Assembly (NCBI GenBank): GCA_963669155.1
Contig: OZ022593.1
Location: 13,325,120-13,389,119 of the forward strand
Length of the DNA stretch: 64,000 bases
From: Arbacia lixula
Taxonomy: Eukaryota; Echinodermata; Echinoidea; Arbacioida; Arbaciidae
Direction: 5' to 3'
This document shows, piece after piece, positions 59,601 through 64,000 of this stretch. The position numbers and the translations under genes are program-made. Below the pieces are notes generated by a model. It made no database searches. It was not told the origin of the DNA and saw only the letters and a program-made list of their open reading frames with translations. Position 1 is the stretch's first letter; every line of letters begins with the position of its first letter.

Positions 59601-62600
59601 ACATTTCTGCACGTGACATATTGGATTAATCCAAGAACTTGCATACCATATATTTGGCACTAATTTTGAGGCAGTTTTGTTGAATATCAATCATGTTTTA
59701 GATGAAGAACACTTTAAGGTATTCAACTTTAAGGTTTTTTAAATTGCATTTCACCCCCATACTTATAACTATTGGAACATTCATTGTGTTTGAATTATGT
59801 CCCATGTATACAATTTGATAGCGAGGATTTATTCTTGTTTTTGCCTTGCAATTATAAAGTGTAAATTTGGATTTGTTATCAATGTAAACAACTGCGTCCT
59901 AACCAAATGACTGGTTGCAGAAATAGTATAGCTTGACGAAAAAATTTATATAACCATTTGGTTGGCTAATCTAGAGTGCACCTTTTGCACAGGTAGTACA
60001 CACAAATCCCTTACAACAGCAGTTTATCTGGAACCCGAGGCTTATACAGCCTACGAATACTTTTTTTTTTTTTACTTTTTACCGCAGAGATATTAACCAT
60101 AACACAAAACTTAATCTATCTATCAGGTTGGCTAATCTGGAGTCGTTAAATATGATTAACTCTTTATCTGCCACATGTTTTTTTTGTTGTTGTTCTTTTG
60201 CAAATGCACAAAGTTCCATGAAATGACATTTACCACATTTCCACACGTCATACGTATTGGGGATAACTCATCAACTTGCATACCATATATTTGGCTGGGC
60301 GTCAAGTCTGTGGCAGTCTCATCTATATAGGAGAGGTTGAGAGAATGAAAGTCCAAGTTCTGATTGATTTGTATTTGAAGACGCTTATTTTTCTTCAAAC
60401 ATTGCATCATATATTTTGAACACAGCAGAACAATGAAATCATAAATTAATGACTCTTGTCACATATATTGACAATGTTGAATATGATTACAAAGGGAAAC
60501 TTGATATTTATTCATACCTTAGCAAATGATACAGTATAAGTCATTAAAATGTGAAGGAAGGCGAAGATTCCTGAAAAAGGATCAAACAACATGAACAAAG
60601 GGGAAGAAATCTTCCAAACATAATACATACTGTTATGGTATAGAGGAGCCAACAACTTATGTTCGGTACTATATACACGATGGTATTTATCATATAATGA
60701 TAATTTAACTCCTTGTTCCATGTGAGTAGGTAACATGTGTATTTTTAGCAAGTAATATGCAAATTCCATATAGAGGCTTAAGAGCTTGATTATACCTGTT
60801 TTACATTTTGCTTAACATTTCTGCACGTGACATATTGGATTAATCCAAGAACTTGCATACCATATATTTGGCACTAATTTTGAGGCAGTTTTGTTGAATA
60901 TCAATCATGTTTTAGATGAAGAACACTTTAAGGTATTCAACTTTAAGGTTTTTTAAATTGCATTTCACCCCCATACTTATAACTATTGGAACATTCATTG
61001 TGTTTGAATTATGTCCCATGTATACAATTTGATAGCGAGGATTTATTCTTGTTTTTGCCTTGCAATTATAAAGTGTAAATTTGGATTTGTTATCAATGTA
61101 AACAACTGCGTCCTAACCAAATGACTGGTTGCAGAAATAGTATAGCTTGACGAAAAAAATTATATAACCATTTGGTTGGCTAATCTAGAGTGCACCTTTT
61201 GCACAGGTAGTACACACAAATCCCTTACAACAGCAGTTTATCTGGAACCCGAGGCTTATACAGCCTACGAATACTTTTTTTTTTACTTTTTACCGCAGAG
61301 ATATTAACCATAACACAAAACTTAATCTATCTATCAGGTTGGCTAATCTGGAGTCGTTAAATATGATTAACTCTTTATCTGCCACATGTTTTTTTTTTTT
61401 GTTGTTCTTTTGCAAATGCACAAAGTTCCATGAAATGACATTTACCACATTTCCACACGTGATACGTATTGGGGATAACTCATCAACTTGCATACCATAT
61501 ATTTGGCTGGGCGTCAAGTCTGTGGCAGTCTCATCTATATAGGAGAGGTTGAGAGAATGAAAGTCCAAGTTCTGATTGATTTGTATTTGAAGACGCTTAT
61601 TTTTCTTCAAATATTGCATCATATATTTTGAACACAGCAGAACAATGAAATCATAAATTAATGACTCTTGTCACATATATTGACAATGTTGAATATGATT
61701 ACAAAGGGAAACTTGATATTTATTCATACCTTAGCAAATGATACAGTATAAGTCATTAAAATGTAAAGAGAGGCGAAGATTCCTGAAAAGGATCAAACAA
61801 CATGAACAAAGGGGAAGAAATCTTCCAAACATAATACATACTGTTATGGTATAGAGGAGCCAACGACTTATGTTTGGTACTATATACACAATGGTATTTA
61901 TCATATAATGATAATTTAACTCCTTGTTTCATGTGTGAGGAGGTAACATGTGTATTTTTCGCAAGTAATATGCAAATTCCATATAGAGGCTTAAGAGCTT
62001 GATTATACCTGTTTTACATTTTGCTTAACATTTCTGCACGTGACATATTGGATTAATCCAAGAACTTGCATACCATATATTTGGCACTAATTTTGAGGCA
62101 GTTTTGTTGAATATCAATCATGTTTTAGATGAAGAACACTTTAAGGTATTCAACTTTAAGGTTTTTTAAATTGCATTTCACCCCCATACTTATAACTATT
62201 GGAACATTCATTGTGTTTGAATTATGTCCCATGTATACAATTTGATAGCGAGGATTTATTCTTGTTTTTGCCTTGCAATTATAAAGTGTAAATTTGGATT
62301 TGTTATCAATGTAAACAACTGCGTCCTAACCAAATGACTGGTTGCAGAAAAAGTATAGCTTGACGAAAAAAATTTATATAACCATTTGGTTGGCTAATCT
62401 AGAGTGCACCTTTTGCACAGGTAGTACACACAAATCCCTTACAACAGCAGTTTATCTGGAACCCGAGGCTTATACAGCCTACGAATACTTTTTTTTTTTA
62501 CCATTACGTGAATCCTGTGTTTAAAAAATACCCCATTAGCTTATAACACAGGAACCCCAATGCCCTGCGTGTTATGTCAATGGGAGGTCAGGTGGGGAAT

Positions 62601-63827
62601 CTGAAACCCCAATTTCAGATTTTTGGAGAGCTTCAATTCTCTCGTTTAAACTTGGTTGGGGTTCATTTGACTGCTGATAAGGCCTTGCGTGTAAGTCAAT
62701 GGGAATTCAAGTGGGGTATCGACATCCCATCTTCAGTTTTGGGGGAAAGTTGAGTTTTTCTCGTTTAAACTGGGGTGGGGTCGACTGCAGCTGCTGATAA
62801 GAGCCGAACAAACACCGCACTGGAAACCGCAACAGGCTGATGAACAGCGTGGAGTGAGATTGCAGCTGTCCTCCTTACGTAATAGGATAAACAAACTATT
62901 AAGAGCTTCCTGGCTGGAAGTAATCTTGAAATAATGACTTTGTATTATATTAGTTTTAGGACATTAGCATGTCGAAAAACGATTCAAAAATTTGATGAAG
63001 ATTGAAATAAAATTTTGAACGATGCAAAATGACCCACAATATCAGGGTTAATCCATTAACCTTGCATACCATATATTTGGCTGGGTGTTACGTCTTTGGC
63101 AGTCTCGTCTGTATGATGCATTTGGAAGTACCAGTTCTGATTAATTTTGTATATGAAAATATTCATTTTCCTTCAAACAAACATTGAATTATAAAATATT
63201 CCGATGATTCCCGAAACAGGTTCAACAAGGGATATACATCTCCCAGACATACAACACACTGTTATGAAATAGTTGGGCGAGGATGTAAATTTAAGAATGG
63301 CATTTGGCGGAATATACTGTTATGACAGAAAACGCTCTTCGTCCGTATTTAAGAGCTTATCCCAGATGCTCATGATTAAATACACTACGCTGAGAATAGG
63401 GGAATTTTAATTCGTTTAAATGTGTGTAGGAGACAAATGAGTTTCTTAGGACATACAAAAAGAAAGGACGTTTTGGAAAATCTAGTACATGTACTGGCCA
63501 GAAAGATAAACGAAACGAGGGGTAGAAGAAGGAAATGAATTAATTGGATGACCAGTCCAAATTAATGGATTGCAGAGAGAAATGCAGATGAGCAGATTAA
63601 GGTGGAGCTAATCCAAAAGGCTAGGAACAGAGATTTTTGGCACACAATGATCGTCTAATTCTCCAAATGCAATTGTGCGAACGGGTGTTTAGGGGGGGCG
63701 GACATCGTCTTACCTATTTGGCACTGAAGGCCCCCATACCCTCTTTGGCACGTGCAGTTGAATCGACCATCATGCACCGCGCACAACCCTCCATTACGAC
63801 AAGGGTTACTATCGCACTCGTCGAGCT
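32220..63827 (-). CDS. Mosaic extracellular gene: EGF, microexon array, EGF-like, Thr/Ser-rich, YWTD propeller (partial at 5' end)
   Basis: Minus-strand gene whose 5' exons lie beyond the right edge. Supported exons in transcription order: 63714-63827 (Ca-binding-type EGF), candidate 39-nt microexons at 63070-63108 and in each of 17 array units, 41503-41655 (two Cys), 40438-40542 (EGF-like), 38267-38473 (Thr/Ser/Pro-rich), 36973-37206, 35489-35681, 34798-34937 and 32220-32536 (YWTD propeller, stop at 32220). Down to the first propeller exon every intron is phase 1, the rule for shuffled extracellular modules; the last ones are 1, 2, 1. The propeller has YWTD-like blades IYYLAG, IYLALP, YLYYAD, IYMAD and VYWSNG. 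LDL-receptor class B propellers are ligand-binding or pH-release modules in LRP, nidogen and EGF-precursor proteins. No transmembrane segment was seen after the propeller, so a secreted or matrix product is plausible. Orthology is unknown. Confidence 0.78.
32571..33860. repeat. G-rich GTGGTGAGGTGGGG minisatellite in the last intron
   Basis: About 1.3 kb of units such as GGTGGTGAGGTGGGGTT, period mostly 16-18 bp. A larger segment (about 32660-32950) is repeated at about 32955-33245, a 294-bp higher-order duplication. Frequent G runs give quadruplex potential on the plus strand. It is bounded by short (GA)n blocks at 32553-32571 and 33868-33901. Confidence 0.95.
34130..34730. repeat. CAAGTCGACTTGATTTGGACAAG dispersed word cluster
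   Basis: TCAAGTCGACTTGATTTG with a following ACAAG(A)AGGCGAGATACC recurs near 34132, 34436 and 34640, with a partial copy near 34690. The middle copies are separated by an inserted MITE (34473-34631). Confidence 0.75.
34473..34631. mobile_element. MITE with GGGCCC ... GGGCCC terminal inverted repeats
   Basis: 159-bp element whose left end GGGCCCTGTTGCATAAAACT is mirrored at the right as AGTTTTATGCAACGGGGCCC. It lies in the intron after the YWTD exon at 34798-34937 and is inserted in the dispersed repeat at 34130-34730. It has no coding capacity. Confidence 0.85.
34798..34937 (-). CDS. YWTD propeller exon 3
   Basis: Acceptor TGTTATGTAG, donor CCATGTG before GTCAGT, 140 nt, phases 2-1. Reads YLYYADIERDGVVSIARIHV and ends SEITGLAVYPC, leading into the next blade. 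Confidence 0.83.
35268..35370. repeat. Dispersed repeat pair, copy 1
   Basis: GTCGTCCATTAATGCACTGC, CGCAGCC, TTCCGGT and GTGTGAGA-like words match 38083-38190 in order and orientation. Both copies lie in introns of the minus-strand gene. Confidence 0.65.
35489..35681 (-). CDS. YWTD propeller exon 2
   Basis: Acceptor TATTCACAG, donor CTGAAAG before GTAAAA, 193 nt, phases 1-2. Reads AIDFALDPRDRKIYLALPET, followed by HIGIADMRGMDVTSAV and CLVFFELTE. A clear class B blade. Confidence 0.88.
35778..35905. repeat. Dispersed repeat, copy in the minus-strand gene
   Basis: Second copy of the repeat at 20745-20890, same orientation. It lies between the YWTD exon at 35489-35681 and the 727-bp transposon at 35922. 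Confidence 0.7.
35922..36648. mobile_element. 727-bp non-autonomous DNA transposon, copy B
   Basis: Same terminal inverted repeats (CCAGGGATGTGTTATGGAAG at the left, TCCCTGG at the right) and exactly the same length as the element at 1940-2666, but with many internal substitutions. It is flanked by direct TTACA at 35917-35921 and 36649-36653, again a 5-bp duplication. It sits in an intron of the minus-strand YWTD gene, between the exons at 36973 and 35681. Confidence 0.87.
36973..37206 (-). CDS. YWTD propeller exon 1
   Basis: Acceptor TTTTTGCTCAG, donor GCGAGAG before GTAAAA, 234 nt, phases 1-1. Reads VQTEVVMAGNTLKAIFLGYT, then DAVSYDPVNEHIYYLAGNSI, then YRIDKDGQNEMKVV. The SYDPVNEHIYY motif is a standard class B blade (x-x-D-P-x-x-x-x-I-Y-W). 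The open frame continues past the donor into the intron by chance. Confidence 0.88.
38083..38190. repeat. Dispersed repeat pair, copy 2
   Basis: Counterpart of 35268-35370: GTCGTCCCATGATGCACCAC, CGCAGCCACATTTGGAT, CTTCCGGCGTAGAG. Confidence 0.65.
38267..38473 (-). CDS. Thr/Ser/Pro-rich exon (mucin-like linker)
   Basis: Acceptor TTGTGTTTCAG, donor TGTATG before GTAAAG, 207 nt, phases 1-1. Reads VFDGATPGATGPPHTVSTSA, then three diverged repeats of the SPTSETPTTITTGED type, then ECPCVQSDNGTHCVY. High Thr/Ser/Pro content suggests an O-glycosylated stalk; NGT is a potential N-glycosylation site. It precedes the propeller exons. Confidence 0.8.
38598..38640. repeat. Poly-T then poly-G tract
   Basis: About 30 T followed by 10 G. 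The intron sequence from 38640 to 40430 is otherwise AT-rich and shows no supported exon or named repeat. Confidence 0.93.
40438..40542 (-). CDS. Short EGF-like exon
   Basis: 105 nt, phases 1-1, donor CTACAG before GTAAGT. Reads CWSMRCPNGTVCKETLDGHS, then CESPAGPTDEQCAT. The C-x4-C-x5-C-x8-C pattern is like the N-terminal half of an EGF module. The acceptor TTTTTGAG is weak (GAG rather than CAG/TAG), which is the main doubt. Confidence 0.65.
40926..41325. repeat. Direct repeat of about 100 bp
   Basis: ATCACGCTTTAAAGCGTTGA through TTCCGCACGGGTA occurs at about 40930-41014 and again at 41226-41312, almost identical, 296 bp apart. It includes the palindrome CGCTTTAAAGCG. It lies in the intron between the 41503 and 40542 exons. 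Origin unknown. Confidence 0.85.
41503..41655 (-). CDS. Two-cysteine extracellular exon
   Basis: Acceptor TATAAACAG, donor TTCCGG before GTAAGG, 153 nt, phases 1-1. Begins with AT, so a preceding G makes Asp, and reads RSGFEVGNNPPCSNIALPDG, then a basic stretch and LLGGFQTEVHLVCLIPG. The C-x(n)-LPDG ... V-x-L-V-C-x-x-PG layout resembles the first half of a sushi/CCP module, but the second cysteine pair is absent. Domain call uncertain; exon call fairly firm. Confidence 0.65.
41902..62499. repeat. Array of 17 tandem units, about 1212 bp each
   Basis: Seventeen consecutive direct repeats, counted from the phase of the GCAGAGATATTAACCATAAC word (41902, 43115 and so on). Unit lengths are 1209-1214 bp, the differences coming mostly from T-run length. 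Units differ by a few substitutions. The left edge shows diverged homology back to about 41790, and the right edge stops abruptly after the T run at 62499. The array lies within one intron interval of the minus-strand EGF/YWTD gene. Minus-strand frames of 85 and 110 codons recur in most units but are not splice-coherent as a whole. Confidence 0.97.
42103..61534 (-). CDS. Candidate tandem microexons (17 copies of 39 nt)
   Basis: In every unit the minus strand has a pyrimidine-rich acceptor (CTCTCAACCTCTCCTATATAG), 39 nt, then ATATATG before GTATGCAAG. Positions: 42103-42141, 43316-43354, 44528-44566, 45741-45779, 46953-46991, 48166-48204, 49377-49415, 50590-50628, 51802-51840, 53014-53052, 54227-54265, 55440-55478, 56649-56687, 57858-57896, 59070-59108, 60284-60322, 61496-61534. 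Each begins with two bases and ends with one (phase 1-1), so any number can be spliced in without shifting frame. The G left by the previous exon plus AT gives Asp, so each adds DETATDLTPSQIY. All 17 encode the same 13 residues; the copy at 50590 has a silent TTG-to-CTG change. The flanking EGF and two-Cys exons have matching phases. Not proven: the 39-nt length and weak donor could also occur by chance in a satellite. Confidence 0.5.
62555..62800. repeat. Two tandem copies of a 120-bp repeat
   Basis: CCTGCGTGTTATGTCAATGG through TCTCGTTTAAACTTGG at about 62562-62680 recurs, diverged, as CCTTGCGTGTAAGTCAATGG through TCTCGTTTAAACTGGG at about 62682-62800. It lies just outside the right edge of the 1212-bp array. 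The sequence from 62810 to 63030 holds nothing recognised. Confidence 0.75.
63030..63320 (-). repeat. Diverged single copy of the array unit, with candidate 39-nt microexon
   Basis: Homologous to part of the 1212-bp unit (from the CTTGCATACCATATATTTGG word through CTTCAAACA to CATACTGTTATG-like sequence), but with many substitutions and internal deletions. The segment 63070-63108 on the minus strand has acceptor CATCATACAG and donor ATATATG before GTATGC. It reads DETAKDVTPSQIY when the D codon is completed by a preceding G. Length and phase are the same as in the array. Five of 39 bases differ; two of the changes are silent. Confidence 0.7.
63714..63827 (-). CDS. EGF exon, calcium-binding type
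   Basis: Acceptor CCCGTACAG, donor CAAATAG before GTAAGA, 114 nt, phases 1-1. Reads LDECDSNPCRNGGLCAVHDG, then RFNCTCQRGYGGLQCQI: six cysteines with EGF spacing, D-E-C at the start, and an aromatic-Gly pattern near the end. The upstream exon is outside the window. Confidence 0.93.
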   Translation of the reverse strand, partial: SSTSAIVTLVVMEGCARCMMVDSTARAKEGMGAFSAK

Positions 63828-64000
63828 CTGTACGGGTGCAAATAGGTTCAGATTAATCTTTTCGTTTTTACCAAGCCTTGACATTTAAATTGGCTTTCCA
63901 CATATTTTCATAAAAATGGGAATACAAGGGTTTACGGGGAAAGAAATCTTAAAGTAAAATTTAATTGAAAAAAAAAGATGACAACTCACAGAAACAGATT

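Noticed and set aside
42331..62000. Recurring minus-strand open frames of 85, 72 and 110 codons in each array unit as real proteins
   Set aside because: They span the exon-like segments and their intron-like flanks, have no initiator context or family signature, and are shifted or truncated in several units by T-run length changes. Their repetition follows from the DNA repeat.
41902..62499. CRISPR-like or bacterial repeat interpretation of the regular array
   Set aside because: Units are about 1.2 kb with near-identical content, no spacers, and lie in an intron-rich animal gene.
63988..64000. An additional minus-strand exon end at the window edge (TTTCT before GTGAGT)
   Set aside because: If it ended in T at phase 1, the join to the EGF exon would create TAG. 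With only about 11 nt visible the call cannot be supported.

Overview
Eukaryotic genomic DNA from a metazoan, most likely a marine deuterostome such as an echinoderm. The evidence is intron-rich genes with GT-AG splice sites, a clan-2 type cytochrome P450, an exon-shuffled EGF/YWTD-propeller gene whose module exons are nearly all phase 1-1, abundant GA/CT microsatellites, a tRNA-derived SINE, and a non-LTR-like remnant carrying a 2A-like NPGP motif. The taxon is an inference from style, not from a database match.

Layout. 1-10.4 kb: a tandem duplication (copy 1 at 1-4062, continuing off the left edge; copy 2 at 6251-9554) of a repeat-rich block holding a SINE, a 2A-like retrotransposon remnant, hairpins and GGGCCCATATGGG-type repeats. 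Copy 1 carries an extra 727-bp transposon that copy 2 lacks. The spacer between the copies holds one convincing but unidentified 3'-terminal coding exon (4693-4870) whose stop-codon region grades into a 21-bp minisatellite. 10.4-14.6 kb: no gene recognised; C/CT-rich minisatellite and purine tracts. 14.65-27.5 kb, plus strand: a complete nine-exon microsomal P450 (520 codons plus stop, all junction phases consistent) with two perfect CRE palindromes upstream. Its 5.9-kb intron 7 hosts a 4.6-kb element with long inverted ends built of about 160-bp repeats, each carrying clustered AGGTCA half-sites in DR4/ER4 spacing.

27.5-32.2 kb: tail-to-tail intergenic region with a decayed duplicate of the neighbouring gene's last exon. 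32.2-63.8 kb, minus strand: a secreted or membrane mosaic gene. In transcription order it has a Ca-binding-type EGF exon (63.7 kb), a 20.6-kb array of 17 tandem units of about 1212 bp, a two-Cys exon (41.5 kb), a short EGF-like exon (40.4 kb), a Thr/Ser/Pro-rich exon (38.3 kb), and four exons forming a YWTD (LDL-receptor class B) propeller that ends at a stop at 32220.

The most interesting proposal is that the 17-unit array is not inert satellite. Each unit contains, on the gene's sense strand, a 39-nt segment with a good 3' splice site, a GT donor and 1-1 phase that reads DETATDLTPSQIY and joins in frame to the flanking exons. A diverged eighteenth copy beside the array keeps the same length, phase and splice sites. 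The gene may therefore encode a variable-length 13-residue-repeat stalk from tandem microexons. This is inference from sequence and needs transcript evidence.
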